Shown: positions 49,535 through 61,599, numbered from the stretch's first letter. The stretch: 64,000 bases of DNA from Pyrrhosoma nymphula (GCA_963573305.1 OY754327.1:59202244-59266243), one strand, 5' to 3'. Notes: generated by a model from the sequence alone, not told the origin. Numbers and translations are program-made.

Positions 49535-49955
49535 ATTGCAAAAGGTTCTTCCAAGATCCGCTCAGGGCCTTGAGGCACCGGCTAATGGCCCGACCACCTG
49601 CGCTCAGGTTGCCCTCCGAGTGACTCCTAGATAGCAGTCCCAGCTTCGATCCCCTCTTATCCTTATCCTCCCTGTGCTCGGAAGCTCCATCGTCTAACTC
49701 GTCTCCGTATAACACTTCTATCTCCTCCATCATTCCCTCTAAGTCTTCGTCGTCATCCTCCTGGAAGCTGTGGTAAGTCGACGACAGCGTCCTCTGCCTC
49801 CCGGGTGCCACCGAAATGCCGGCCACTGCCGCACCTGCTGCAGCCGCAGCCGCGAGGGCTGCCCTCGAGCGGTTGGGCCGCATTCTGGGTGACCGGAGGC
49901 GGAGACCGGAGGCCAGAGGGGGGCGCCCAGGGGCCAAAGGCCCGAAGCACGCCAT
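49535..49955 (-). CDS. First coding exon of an unrecognised protein (140 codons plus 1 base)
   Basis: The frame opens at ATG 49955 in a good context (CACAATGG), with an in-frame TAA 18 codons upstream at 50010-50012, supporting this start. The exon should end at 49535, where the sequence continues GTGAGT (49534-49529), a near-ideal splice donor leaving phase 1. Past the donor the frame soon becomes unconvincing. Residues 1-30 are basic and Pro-rich; 31-50 form an Ala-rich segment (AALAAAAAAGAAVAG); 65-92 are strongly acidic (QEDDDEDLEGMMEEIE); about 109-118 read SRSHSEGNLS, resembling a basophilic kinase site; 126-140 (SRCLKALSGSWKNLLQ) may be an amphipathic helix. This looks like the disordered N-terminus of a larger regulatory protein. 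I do not recognise the family. GC content is far above the flanks. The remaining exons are probably outside the window. Confidence 0.55.
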
Positions 49956-50080
49956 TGTGGGCCCTCGAATTGTCCCGGGATGATGAGCTACGTTGCGAAG
50001 AGCAAGATATTAAGCGGATGAGTGGGAGCCGACGGTAGTTCAATGCACAAGGGAAACCTCATGAGGGCACCTATAAGAAA

Positions 50081-50510
50081 ATATTGGTGACACTTGCAAC
50101 TATACACGTTGAATCTCGCGAGAAGCTTTGAGAGAGCTCACCAACACCGGAGGAACTTGTGAGAGACACTAAGCAGTTCCGTAACCGACGTATCCAATGC
50201 TAGCTGGAAGTCTCGCAAGAGATATTGGCGACACTCAGACAGCGGTCACCGGCGTAGTTCATGAGATTGGTCCGCAGGCGACTTTTGACCTTCCTGGATG
50301 AACACTATTACCGCGCAGACACACTTGCAAAGATTAAGAGGAAGTTTCAGAGCCAACCAAAGTCCAATGATCGTGGTGGTAACCCTCACGAGAGATATCG
50401 GCGACACTGGTTGGGTCTATCCACTGTGACCCTGGCGGAGGACTCTAAAACTGCGGTCACCGACGTCTTAAATGGGCTGGACCGGAGGTGACGTTCGACG
50501 ACAAACACAA
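50081..50510. repeat. Degenerate tandem repeat upstream of the minus-strand exon
   Basis: ATATTGGTGACAC (50081-50093), ATATTGGCGACAC (50222-50234) and ATATCGGCGACAC (50395-50407) recur, each preceded by CTCRYGAG- or CTCGCAAGAG-like text. The last two are followed by GCGGTCACCGRCG and then GGACCGGAGGTGACGTTCGAC or its relative. Spacings of 141 and 173 bases show insertions or deletions between units. Confidence 0.6.
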
Positions 50511-50539
50511 AAATACACGGCGCGACACTTAGAGAGGGG

Positions 50540-51340
50540 TCAACGACGGTTGGCACGGTCCGGACTGCGAGCTTCAGCACCGAGTCGTTCCTCGCGCAGT
50601 CTGCGGCCGAGAACAGCCTTCTGTTCCAGCCTCCCTCCGACCCCCACGGGCACACCACTCCTCCCTCCACAAGCCCCACTCACTCTCGCTTCTCTCCTCC
50701 ACGGCGAATGAGGGAACCCCCCCTACTCACGCCTCCCGAAAGAATTAAAGCTTCCTCCACACTCCCACTCCGAAAGGGAGGACGCCTCCGCGGATTCCCT
50801 CGCCCACGGTGCCCTCCACTTAACAGACCGCGCCTTCTCACACCACCAGCACCATCTTCCACGCGCCTCCTCTCCCCTACGCCCCTCTTCACGTTTTTCT
50901 TTTTAAAACATTTCACCCGGCCTCGGAATCGGGTGATGAGTGAGTGTTATCCGACGGGTCGCGTGCTTCGTTCCCCCCCCCCCTTTCCCGCCCCAAGGGT
51001 CTAACACCACCACAACGCCGCCTTGTTCTTCCTCCTCCACACTTTCGATCAACCAACCCCCTCCTCCGTGTACTGGGCTCATCGGCGCAACCCCCATCCA
51101 TTCAATCCTCCGGCGTCTTCCTTGGGACCACCTCACCTCCTCCCTTCTTCCAAATCTTATCTCTCCCAGTCTCTTGCTAGGGCTGTCCTGCCCGCGGGGG
51201 TGTCTGGGCGCCGGGGCCTTCCACTGGACGATACGGGAGGAGGTGCGACTGTCGCATCTGCTAGATCACCGCCTGAGTGCACACGAACTGGGTGACGCTA
51301 GCGACCCCGGACCTCGACTAATAAGAGCGCAGTGGGGTAA
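50540..51340. promoter_or_regulatory. CpG- and pyrimidine-rich block upstream of the exon
   Basis: The plus strand is C/T-rich with many CpG (about 50540-50830 and 51180-51340). It lies 0.6-1.4 kb upstream of the ATG at 49955 on the minus strand, so it could hold that gene's promoter and 5' untranslated region. No TATA/initiator pair is clear. Overlapping open frames on both strands are compositional. Confidence 0.25.
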
Positions 51341-51349
51341 AGAACCCTC

Positions 51350-52740
51350 TTTGGATGTCAGGTGACAAAATAAACCACCTGCGGCAGGGATTTTAAAGCG
51401 GGTATCTTTTTTAAAGAGAATTAACGTTACGGGGGAAGGGAGGGGAGACGGAGGTCGCTCCGTTCCTTTTTTCCGCAGCGCCGAAGGAGTAGGTACGCAG
51501 AGAAGAAGGAAGGTAGGGGAAGGTCGTCAAGGGCACTCGAGATCTGGTTTTCCAATGGCTAGTGGGTGCGTTGGAGCGCGCGCCGGCGAAGAAGAAGGTG
51601 AGTGGGCGCCCATCTTTCCTTTTAATCCGTCCCACGGAAGTTTATCCCTCGTCACCTCTGGCACGGGTGATCGGTCAGAATATCCTAGCGGGAGTTACGT
51701 CACTCCTCGCGCCCAACCGTCATCTTCCTTTTCAATAGAAAGGGAAGGTGGTGACCTCACGGGCGGTAATCGATGAAGAGTGGCGAATTCTAGCTCAAGA
51801 AAAACGAGCATTAATATTATACTTCCTCTTTCATATTCTAGACAATATTTGAATTAATGCCAAATTCCTCGAACGCCTGCACGCGTCTCACCGTTGGTCG
51901 AGCGAATAGACGGGAGGACGGATGCCAGTGGGCGTAGGTTCGCGGAGGGAAACGCCTTTTTTATTTTGAGCAAACACGATTGATCAGAAAAATAAACAAC
52001 CCGTCAAACCCCCGCCATTGAGCTTCGCCGTCAGGAGTTGCTGGCGGAACCGAAGATAAATTTCGCCAAGCCCAAAACCACTGCGGTTGACGTCAGACGT
52101 TGAAGTTCCTGCTGGTGAGGAGGTTCTTGTCGAAAGAGCACGCACTTAGCATAACATCATGAAGTTCGGGGAAATTCGATGGCGAAAATATTCGGCGAAA
52201 CACTTTTCAATCGCCCTAAAAGCTTTCAAATCCTTGGCTTTTTGGTGGTTTCAAGCAACAATAGTGCCCAAATATTTCCCTTTCAAGCTATTGCGTTCAC
52301 AATACTCGCAGTAAATCATACCTTGTTCATTTTTAAAGGATATTTACGGCAAGAACACGCCGCCGAACCCCTCTCGTGCAACATGCAACCACACGCAGAC
52401 GCCCTGAACTCAAGAACGGAGCACATTTTCAAACGAGACCACAAGATTCCAGATACAGCATGGAGGAAAATAAAGTCAGAGGGAGCGGGGGCCGCTTCGA
52501 AACAACAAATACACTGTCATCGGGGGAACGGTAAGCTAGGCAGATACCAACAACATGAACGCTAAAACCTCCTCCAGGAGCGCCAGCGCGTGAGAAGAGT
52601 GAAGAAACTCTCTGTCTCTCTTCTAAGACGTACATAAGCTTAAAATTTGAGAGGGAGAGTTGAGCAGCGGTTAATGTCATCGCCGCTCGTCCATGAAGAT
52701 GCACCGGTGAGGGGGATCAAGATGGGAGGTGAAAAAAGTG
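51350..52740. other. Intergenic DNA, no supported gene
   Basis: Mixed composition. A plus-strand frame at 52179-52565 (128 codons) has no recognised domain. Confidence 0.4.
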
Positions 52741-52748
52741 ACTCCGAT

Positions 52749-52919
52749 GGGGGGGGGGGGTGATAAACGGCGCCAGCGATTCCCAACTTTCAAGTGTTGA
52801 GGCCTATAGCGAGAAAACACAGCTTCCTCTCCGCAATAAACTTCCACAGCCAACTCCCTGGAGGAGCTTGGTGGGTCGGACGGCTGCGAAGAATTGATGA
52901 AATCTCCGCCCCCCCCCCC
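52749..52919. repeat. Opposed homopolymers: G12 and C11
   Basis: A run of 12 G (52749-52760) is followed 148 bases later by a run of 11 C (52909-52919). Short pieces of flanking text are also complementary (CTCCGATGGG and similar). They could pair as a long-loop hairpin, or are independent slippage-prone tracts. Exact lengths may be sequencing-sensitive. Confidence 0.7.
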
Positions 52920-53343
52920 TCCCACAGGAATCAAAAGTTTGAGCACTCGCGGGCGGGGAGAGTCATAGACAAGCTCGAATATTGTACGAGGGTGTGCGAT
53001 CCCATGGCGAGTAAGGGGGGAAAATATGGGAACGGAAATACGAAAATGTTTACTCCTTAGGGAGGTCGGGACGATGGAGGATAAACGGCGAAGAAACACA
53101 AAAGACACACGCAATGCGATAACACACACACACAAACAGCGCACTAAACACCGATGGCTTGATGAGAGAGCGAGAGGTTTCACGCGCAAGCGGCGGCAGA
53201 TTTGTGGGAAGGGAAATGAAACAGATGACTGCCTGCCTCGTCGCGCGTCGTCACCGCGGAGCGAGCTCCTCCGAAAGGGTAGGCGCCTCTCCCACGCGGA
53301 GCGAGCGAATCACGCACGCGTCACGGGACGAGGGACCCCAAGG

Positions 53344-53360
53344 CGACCGACCGACCGACC
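53344..53360. repeat. (CGAC)n short tandem repeat
   Basis: Four consecutive CGAC units within CpG-rich DNA. Confidence 0.8.
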
Positions 53361-53639
53361 AACCTCCGTCGGCACATGGAAAGACGTGTGTGCACGAGAG
53401 GGGAGAGAGAAGGGTTTTGGTCGTTGGGAGACTTGAGGCTGCACGTAGAGGAAAGACCCCAGTAAGGAGAGGAGGGGGAAGGAAGAATGGGGTACAAGGA
53501 GCAGTTGGAGGCAGAGAGGAGTGGAGACGGCGGGTAAGAAGGGGGTGGGAGGGCAGCAAAACGGCTGTTCCTTGATATGGTTTGTGCGTGAGAGCGTGCC
53601 TTCGGGGCTGTGAGGAGCAGTCGTGAGCTTCGGACTGCC

Positions 53640-53860
53640 CCCGAGGTTTCATTCCTCTCCCCCACACTTCCAAGCTTTCCACACCCAACCCAACCCCCTC
53701 CCCCCACTCCCTCCCTCACACGGCAACCTCTCCCTCTGCCCACTTCCCCAACCAATCCCCGCCTTCGCAAACCCCCCCATCCCGTCCTTTTCCTTCCCAA
53801 CAACTCGCCCATCCCAACTCCTCCTCCGAACCTTTCTCCTTCATATATTTATTTCTCTTG
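53640..53860. repeat. Pyrimidine-rich tract
   Basis: CCCTCCCC, CTCCCTC and TTCCCAA blocks on the plus strand, immediately following purine-rich DNA at about 53395-53560. Open frames are P/T/L-rich and not credible. Confidence 0.55.
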
Positions 53861-53989
53861 CTCAGGTCAGACTACCATCGTGAGTTACCAACGCAACCAA
53901 TCTGCATGCAACAGAAAGTAGTTAAACTCTAGCGGAAGTCATGCACTAAGGAGGCACGCGAATGTGCAAAATCCACAACTTGAAAATTT

Positions 53990-54075
53990 GCCACGATTAG
54001 GGTACGAACCAAGAATTCGGAGAACTGGGTTCGAGTCCAAGTCCAGGCGTATTATTCTTTTTCACCATTTGTAAA
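53990..54075 (+). repeat. SINE fragment, family 1
   Basis: CTGGGTTCGAGTCCAAGTCCAGGCG has a perfect B box (54028-54038). The following GTATTATTCTTTTTCACC parallels the body of the copies at 10.5 and 12.5 kb. The 5' part is decayed. Confidence 0.55.
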
Positions 54076-54503
54076 GAACATTCGGGAGATCTACATGAGT
54101 TCACACTTCTCAAGTCACAATCGTACGTTTCTCAATTCGGCCCTCTCTCCATGATTAGCAACTAACAATCGAAAAGTAAGCAGCTAATCCCAAAACGAAA
54201 TTAGAATTCCCGTAAACCCAGAAATGTTTTGCAATCTTATTATGTTTTCATAAGTTAATAATGATACTCTTCTCCGCTAATTCATTAAATAATAAACATT
54301 TTATTCTTCTCCATTTTGTTTGCTTAATTGCTTATCAAGATTCATCTTTTCCGGCTCCCCCTTCGCAAATCATGCACATACATGACTGAATCGGCAGTTC
54401 CAGGAACTACAAGTTACAATGATACGAATGTGCGTTCAGACATCGTTTTCTGCTCATGTTGGTACTCACGATGGTCGGTACGTTGATGGTCGTGGACAGA
54501 GCA

Positions 54504-54521
54504 TCTCTCTCTCTCTCTCTT
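54504..54521. repeat. (TC)n microsatellite
   Basis: Uninterrupted TC run followed by TTCCTCCCCC. Confidence 0.9.
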
Positions 54522-54649
54522 TCCTCCCCCTTCCCAACAAAGCCTTCTCCAGCGACCCCTAAACCACCGCTTAAAGCGACAACAACCACCGCTCGCATGA
54601 GCGGCTATATTCACTTACTCACTTGAATGCGATCAAGCCGAGGGGCAGA

Positions 54650-55140
54650 TGTTTTGGCTTGCGGGGGAGGAGGGAGGAGCGGGGGTATGATGGGGGAGAA
54701 GAAAGGGACGGTCGTAGTTTTTGGAAGTCGGGGGTGAGGTGGTTGGGACAGGAAAGAGTGTGGGAGGGAGGCGCCAGTCAACCAGCATTAGGGTATGAGA
54801 GAGAGGGGGGCTGGAAACAAGACTTGGTATATATACGTGTGTGACGCAGTCGGACGCGGGGGTTGATGGGATTTGCATGTGTTGCGTTTGTGTGGCCAGG
54901 CAGGGGGAGAGAGAGAGACGGGGAGCTCGGCACTCAAAGAGAGAGATGGGGAGAAGAGTGAGAAAAAGAGAGGGTGTTAATGAAACGGGGGAGGAAATAA
55001 GAAGATAGGGTTTGACAAAAAAACTCACACGCTTGCATACCGAGGAGAAGGAGGGTGGTCAGACTGGTGAAGCGAAACAGAGGAGAGTGCGATAGAGAGA
55101 GAGGGGGGAGGGGGTGGCGACGGAGAGATATGCGAAATGG
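54650..55140 (+). repeat. Purine-rich tract
   Basis: GGGGGAGGAGGGAGG, GAGAGAGAGA and GGGAGG blocks. A TATATATAC stretch lies at 54829 inside it. No gene is supported. Confidence 0.6.
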
Positions 55141-55149
55141 GCCGGACTT

Positions 55150-56035
55150 CCATATGGGGACCAGTTAGTGGGAGAATAAAAGCATATAAAATGACCACGG
55201 ACAAAATGCGAGCCGAGATTGGTTATTGCCGGCTAAAAATTAAGCGGAGTGGTGAATTTCTGATGAAATGTTCGAGGAGGAATGGAGTAAAAATAAATGA
55301 CACGGAACGCTGAAGTTATATGAAGATGTGTAAGTGAAAATGGGGGATTATTTTATGCAAATGAAAAACGCAATTCTCATAGAAGTCTGGTGAATAAGGC
55401 AAGGGCATCCAAAATGAAATAGGAGAAGCTGTGTGTACAACATAGGGTTATCGGGGAGGGTTTTTTATCATTCGGCTACAGAGGAAAAACTGAAGGCCAG
55501 ATGTGGAAAAAAGATGATGAGGGCCACAGAGATAAAAGCGCTATATGATGACCATATATGTATAAATGGAGGGAATTTAAAACGTGCAATTAACTTTAGC
55601 CTTGAATGAAGGCAATGTCATTTCAGCAGTGGAGGGGACAAATATATTTCCAAAAGGAAAGAGGGATTGTAAAAAAATGGAAAATTGGAGGGCTGGGACG
55701 GAAATGCCGAAAATCGAGGATGGGGGAATATGGTGAAAATGGAACCAAATTTATTGCCTGAGATATTTATACAAAGTTGAGTACAACTGGGCAATGAAAG
55801 AAATTATTTGTCATTAAAACCATTTCACCGGCGACGGAGTTAACTTCTTGGCTATTCCGTCGCACTTGGGCGCACCCTTATCCGCGATTAAAAATGGCAA
55901 CAGAATTTCGGAAGCAATTACTTCTAGCGGAAACACGCAAATGGCAGGAAAAAGATTAAAGAGACATTAAGGGAGGAAATCGTGCTTGCAACACTGCAAA
56001 AGAGTAATATAAAACGAGAAAAAAAATAAAATGCC
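55150..56035. other. Intergenic DNA, purine-leaning, no gene
   Basis: A-rich on the plus strand with frequent GGAAAA and GAAAAT blocks; no feature is recognised. Confidence 0.4.
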
Positions 56036-56039
56036 ATAA

Positions 56040-56800
56040 AAGACGATAAGCGTAAGGGCAGGAAGGTAAGAGGGTTAGAGAGACAGAAAGGAGAGGACAC
56101 GGCAAGAGCAATATATGGAGGATCCTGTAGAGGATTTTGGGAGGCAAGATGAAGAGAGGAGAGGAGTCAACGGTTTAAGGAGAAGAGCTTGGGACTGCAG
56201 ACATGGAGGGGGTAAAGGAGGAAGGGGCCCGGACCAGTCGGAATAAGGACTTGGGGGAATAAATAAAGGGGTAATGTGATACCGGAGTTGGATGATGAGG
56301 TCATTAGAGGGTACATACAAATGAGACGACGATGAAAGAGCTGCAGGAGGGGAGGACTGGGAGACATGAGGGAGGAAATGTGGCAGGAAATCTGTCAGGA
56401 ATAAAGAGCCGGCGGAGAGGAAGGAAGGGAAAGACGAGAGAAATCTGCTTGGATGAGGACGTCGAGGTGGAAAGAAAACCCACGCCGGGTGGAGCGACAG
56501 CGTTCCGGGGAGCATTCCTACTTTCGCAAGAACCGATTTCAAGGAGGCCGGCAACCTAGCGGAGAGCGAACGCAGAAGAGGATGTTGGCTAGGCATGGAA
56601 TGGCAGTGAGGTTTGCCGGAGAGGGGACGGACAGAGGTTTTGTGAGCGTGCAGAGGCGTTTTACTGGCGAAAGGCAAGGAGACACACGGACAGCGAGAGT
56701 GGGCCGCGACACGGGGAGTGAGTCCGGCGTGGGAAGAGACGAGAGGAGGGTATAAGTGGAGATTTAAATGCAAGGGGGGGAAGTGGGGAGTCTCGGTGAG
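56040..56800 (+). repeat. Purine-rich tract
   Basis: The plus strand is rich in GGAGG, GAGAGG and GGAAAG. The longest open frame of the window (260 codons, minus strand, 56075-56857) lies here. It is dominated by S, P, L and H because its strand is CT-rich, so it is not called as a gene. Confidence 0.55.
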
Positions 56801-56809
56801 GAAACTCCG

Positions 56810-57634
56810 TGTCGCCCCCAACGACTTGTCTAGGACTCGGGAGGGAATTAGAACCAAGGACTGGATATTGCGAAGGACGAAAGTGGAAGAGAAATCTAGG
56901 AAATTGCCCTTGGGTGAAGAACTTAATCGGGTTAGATGATACGTACTTTCAAAGGGGATGGAGTGAATATGGATAATTGCATAAATTAGATAAAGCAGAT
57001 TAAGTCGAAGATCTGAGGATCGTTCAATTAATGCAAACTATATAGGAAAAGGATGAAATACAAAGGGCTGGCCATGTGCGCAAATTACAATTTTTGAATT
57101 CGTTTTACAATACTTATAAATTATTTTGGAATGGTTGAATTCCGGGAAAAATCAAGGCACTTTTGTGTTTTTAAAAACGTTAATCTCATTAATATGATAG
57201 CATAGGAGGTAGGGTAACAGTCAAGGAAAAATTAAAATTACGAAAAAAATATTTTTCATGGAAAATTGTGTGGCAGCTACAAATGAACAATATTAGCTTA
57301 AAAAGATAATTTAAAACGATAACAACATATATTTGAGACTAGATCAAGTTTATTGGGATAAATACACGTCAGTTAGTCGCCTAATGGCATCTAAAGTTAC
57401 TAATGAACTCTTTGCAGTACTGATAATAAACCCCAACTCCCACTTGCGCCAGACATATAAGCCGAATGTTCCAGCTAGTTACCTTCGTGTTCTGTAAGTA
57501 ATATTCTGATTGGAATTTGCTTGTGCAGATGAGTAAAAAATATTTGCATGGAAATACGTGCAATTCAAATGTGATTGCAATGGATTAATATACGTAATAT
57601 GCCATTATAAAGAACAATTATCTCTTTTAAAAAA
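56810..57634. other. AT-rich DNA, no supported gene
   Basis: No repeat boundary or coding signal is clear. It would be the 3' flank of the candidate terminal exon at 57635-57801. Confidence 0.4.
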
Positions 57635-57801
57635 TTATGCATTAAAAGACAGAAATATCTCCCGAAGTGCGAGTTCCATCTCTTGGCGTTGATCAAAACA
57701 CTCCACTTCACACAACTGCAGTCGTGCTAGTATCTGACCTCTCCGCTCCAGCTTAACTACCCGCTCCACAGTTACAGCCGGCCATATTGCATAACTACCT
57801 C
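57635..57801 (-). CDS. Possible terminal coding exon, unrecognised protein
   Basis: On the minus strand a good acceptor (GTTTGTCTCTCCGCGGTAG, AG at 57803-57802) would open an exon at 57801. It then stays in frame to TAA at 57635-57637. The peptide reads GSYAIWPAVTVERVVKLERR, then ILARLQLCEVECFDQRQEMEL, ending REIFLSFNA. It has balanced composition, a charged helix-like pattern and no low-complexity bias, unlike most frames in the window. Base composition is also more GC-rich than the flanks. There is no recognised domain, and no AATAAA signal close after the stop. A chance frame cannot be excluded. Confidence 0.25.
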
Positions 57802-58034
57802 TACCGCGGAGAGACAAACGCCAACAGTGGAAAAGATCACGAAAAGAAAATATGGGCAAAATGTTCGGAATATATCCTTTTAACTACAGAGTAGTATATT
57901 CAGAGAGATAGAAACAAAATGCGTGCAGCTTAAGCGTAGGCTGAAGGGAACGGTAACTGCTAAACCACTGAAAAGACGAGTAATGCGAGAGGAAATAGAA
58001 ATACGAGGTGATAGGTCTTTGGAATAAATATTGG

Positions 58035-58340
58035 GAAACGAAAAACTGGGGATCGGGTCAGTTTGGTGGTTAGAGTACCGGCTGCCCATCCTGAGGATCA
58101 GTTTCGAATCCCGAATTAAGAATTCAACACTTAAGCTAGCCCTTTAGCCGCTGAAAAAAATTCCATGTGAGCGGTATAAAGACGGCAAACCACTTGAACG
58201 CCTTGGTTCAGTTCATTACGTGGAGCAGGGCGCTGGGTTTTTCTCCACCATTCCTCTTTTCCCTAAATAACTCTTTCCAACCTACCCACCTATCTTAAAT
58301 GGCGAAGATGACCACAGTCATCGGCCGTCTCTCCAAAAAT
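58035..58340 (+). repeat. tRNA-derived SINE copy with long body
   Basis: The A-box-like GTCAGTTTGGTGGTTAGAGTAC (58057-58078) and B box GTTTCGAATCCCG (58101-58113) form the head. The body continues through GGCGCTGGGTTTTTCTCCACC and ATGGCGAAGATGACC to CCAACCAACCAG-type text. The head is tRNA-like, and the body is longer than in the other copies. Confidence 0.68.
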
Positions 58341-58349
58341 AATCAACCA

Positions 58350-60885
58350 ACCAGCGAATACCTACGTGTCGATAGAAGGAGGAATGGAAGATGGTATTGG
58401 GAGACGGGGGAGAAAACAGGTTGATGGCACGCACTGGGGGGATAGGGATAAGAGGATAGTGGAAGCTAGGCGAGGCATAAGTCACGAAACTGACTCAACC
58501 GAAGCATGCGTCACTCAGTCCGTGACGTTCCCTTCAAAATAAAGCGTCGTTCTTATTTCTCTTCCGCACGCCCCCGGGAAGAAGGCACGCACCCTGGAGA
58601 AGTCCCCACATAGTTTGGGGCCGGCCGGGGCGATTCCGTCGAGTCATGAGATGTCCAACTGACAGGGGAGGGGGAACGAGTGAAGGATGGATGAGGGGTG
58701 AAGAGAGAGAGAGAGGGCTAAGGTGAGAACACGAATCAAAGTTGGCAGGACTGGATACGAGGGATGCATTACCGAATAGTCGAGACCATTTTAACGAAGC
58801 GAGGCATTTCACCACCAGCCACCGTTTCAACTCTAGTCATGATTCAATATTTCGGGTTCAATGGTATTTTTTGTGAATTCTCATCATGGTATGCCCTTCC
58901 CGACATTTTTTCCCGGATACAACGAGGATTTCATACTTGAACTGGCTTCCTAACAGGCCAAACTGGATCATCATCCTACCGGGAAATTCAAGAATATTAC
59001 TTGAACCCCTTCGACCACGACGTAATGGCTTGACCACTGAAGTAATGACGACAGCAGTCTGTTGCCTACGGCCCAATTTCGGCTCAAGAAGAGAACCTGG
59101 ATCTCCCCCACCCCCCCAATCCACTTTTAAGGTGCTTAAAATGCTTTTGTACGTATTGGCCGAGAGATGGTCATTCATTTCACACACTAGCTATCGCTTT
59201 CAGGAGATGAGTACATGATCTCCTTCGTCACAACACACATCCATTTAATATCCATTTCAACAAAAATCTTCAATTTCATAAGACTGCTTTCAGCGCCAAA
59301 ATACCATCGTCAGATGTTTTCCTAAAATGAAATCCTGCCAGAAACTTTTACCGGAACGGTCACAGACTACCGCCATTGGTTCCGCACTCTAATTCAGGGA
59401 TCATAACTATCACAAAGCCATGTTTTATAGCTTGAAGTGACAGCGGTAAAATAACTCTTACGAAGACTGGAAAATAACTTTATTTTTACTTTACCGAACG
59501 ACATATAAATTAGTTTCAACAGAGATACTCAAAGTTTTGAGACGGGTATAAAATCCAGGTACATTCAGGACAAATGGGTATAAAATCAGGAATACTAAAA
59601 GACCCGATGTGGAGTTATATTGAGCAAGAAAATAACCCCGTAGGTCACAGTTTGGGGGATGGTAATGACGTTTACGGAGGACGGATTGAGTGTTCGCTAT
59701 TTTAATCAAGAGTCCCACGGATGGCGAATGACTGATACCCCCGGGAATCTTATTTCCATGTAAATATTTCATTTTCAATAGCAGTTGGGGGAAGCTTGCT
59801 GCGGGGGAACCAAAATGTGGTATTTCCCTTTAGGCGACTAAAACCCTCATCTCTTCACTGTTTTCAGCCACAATAAAGGTTCATAACGTTCTATCACTCT
59901 TAAGAGAACCAAATAGGCATTAAGTACAAGGTATATATAATTAATTTATAATATTTCTGTTCCTTAAATCGAACAAGGGCTAATTAAATTAGCAACGTCT
60001 ACCAATTACGCGACCAGGTACCGTATTTTAAAGAAAGACAATATGATGCCTAATAATGTTATGAAAGTACGTAACCACGGCGGTATAAAGAGCATATTTG
60101 CCTTAAGAGCATGCTCTGCAGATAATCATATGCGTGCATGACGCAAACGTTTTTTTCCAAAATGCACAGGGAATCACCAACAGCGTCACAAACATTACTC
60201 TGAAAAAATTAAGTCTTGGTGGAGGTGAGAGAGATTTCAAATAAATATTCATCGTTAAACAAATAACTAGTAGGCGTCGCAGTTATCTATCAATAATTGG
60301 AATAAAAATTAGACTTCATTTACATGATCGACGATTCCATCGCACAAAAAATGGTCAATTCATTTGATGAAAAGAGATATTTTAAGTTATATCAACAATC
60401 AATGTTAGTTACTACTCCTGAAACAGACGACACTGAAGGACGGAAAAAAAGAATAACCTTCTGTTGAAAACTCGAGGCGTATTATAAATCGATAATTTAT
60501 AATAATAATCCCCTTGCCCCTGGAATAAACGCTGAGGATCCGACTGGCCGCTCCCATGGAGCTCACCGCGCGATCAATCCGTGGCTCACAGGCTAACCAT
60601 CCCCAGCCCATGCGCCCACAGGAATTTTTCGGCGATGAAAAAAAGGCGTGCCAATGGATGAACACAAGGGCCACGTTCAAAAAAGCCACGCGCTCATTCA
60701 AAACCATCCTCCCTAACACACTCTCCGCCTTCCCCCTTTATAAACATGGAACGGCAACCTCCCTGAAACATCGCCTATAACCCACGCCGCACATATGTAT
60801 ATTTCCTCCAAACATCCCCGGGCCAGGGGCAAAAAAAAGAGATCCCCTTCCAACCCGAAGCCGCTTGCCGGCCCTGGCACGCCCG
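58350..60885. other. Intergenic DNA, no supported gene
   Basis: Both strands are open over about 58858-59218 without a recognised domain. A small AT-rich hairpin (TTATAAAT...ATTTATAA) lies at 60482-60502. Confidence 0.4.
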
Positions 60886-60889
60886 AGGT

Positions 60890-61115
60890 GATTCCTTAGA
60901 ACTCCCCCGGTCTACCCTCCATCCCTCACCTTTCTATCCCCCCTTCGAAAAACAAACCCTGATCAGGTCTCCTGGTCCCACCCACACCCCTGTACACTCC
61001 CTCCCTCAACCTGCTACACCACGGCACACAGGGGGAGACAGCCCCTCAATCCCCTCTTTCCGTCAACTCCCATTTTCGCATCCATCCACCGCCTCTTCCT
61101 CTCTCTCTCTCGTCT
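60890..61115. repeat. Pyrimidine-rich tract
   Basis: CCCTCC, CTCCCTCC and CTCTCTCTCT blocks on the plus strand. Confidence 0.5.
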
Positions 61116-61519
61116 CTCCCTTCAGAACTCATAATGGCGCCTCTTCATCAGCAACGGAAAGCCCCTCCACCGGAGTTGCGTGCGCTGAAGCAGCACGCAT
61201 GCCTCCTGCGAGGCGTGCGGCCATCGCTCTTTGTACTCTGTCAGCACCGTCAGTAATTTATGGGAAAAAAGAGCCGGGGTCCTCAAAGTAGAGACCTGTT
61301 TTGATGATAATAAGAGCTCCATAACGCCGTTCGAGCTTCCATCAGTTTAATGGTATTTTTTTCATTTCAGAAATCTCATTACGGAGATTTTCATCAATGA
61401 ATGTGATTGAAATGAAAGCAGAAGTGGTAGACTCGTGTTTTTAAGGGCTCCATCAAATAAGGCTATGCTGCACCCTCTTATCTAAGACCTTAATTACAGG
61501 ACGAAAGCAATATTCATAA

Positions 61520-61590
61520 CCAATGCAGGGTTTAAACCTACGACCATTGCCAAGTCAGCGCGCTATCAGCCTGCCAGCATAAAGTCAGCA
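61520..61590 (-). repeat. SINE head relic
   Basis: On the minus strand the text GCTGGCAGGCTGATAGCGCGCTGACTTGGC resembles an A box and anticodon arm, and GTAGGTTTAAACCCTGC a B box with T-arm pairing. The spacing is tRNA-like but the rest is decayed. Confidence 0.5.
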
Positions 61591-61599
61591 GTAACTCAG

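Noticed and set aside
56075..56857. Longest open frame in the window (260 codons, minus strand)
   Set aside because: It lies opposite a purine-rich tract; the peptide is dominated by S, P, L and H with no domain, as expected of a stop-poor CT-rich strand.
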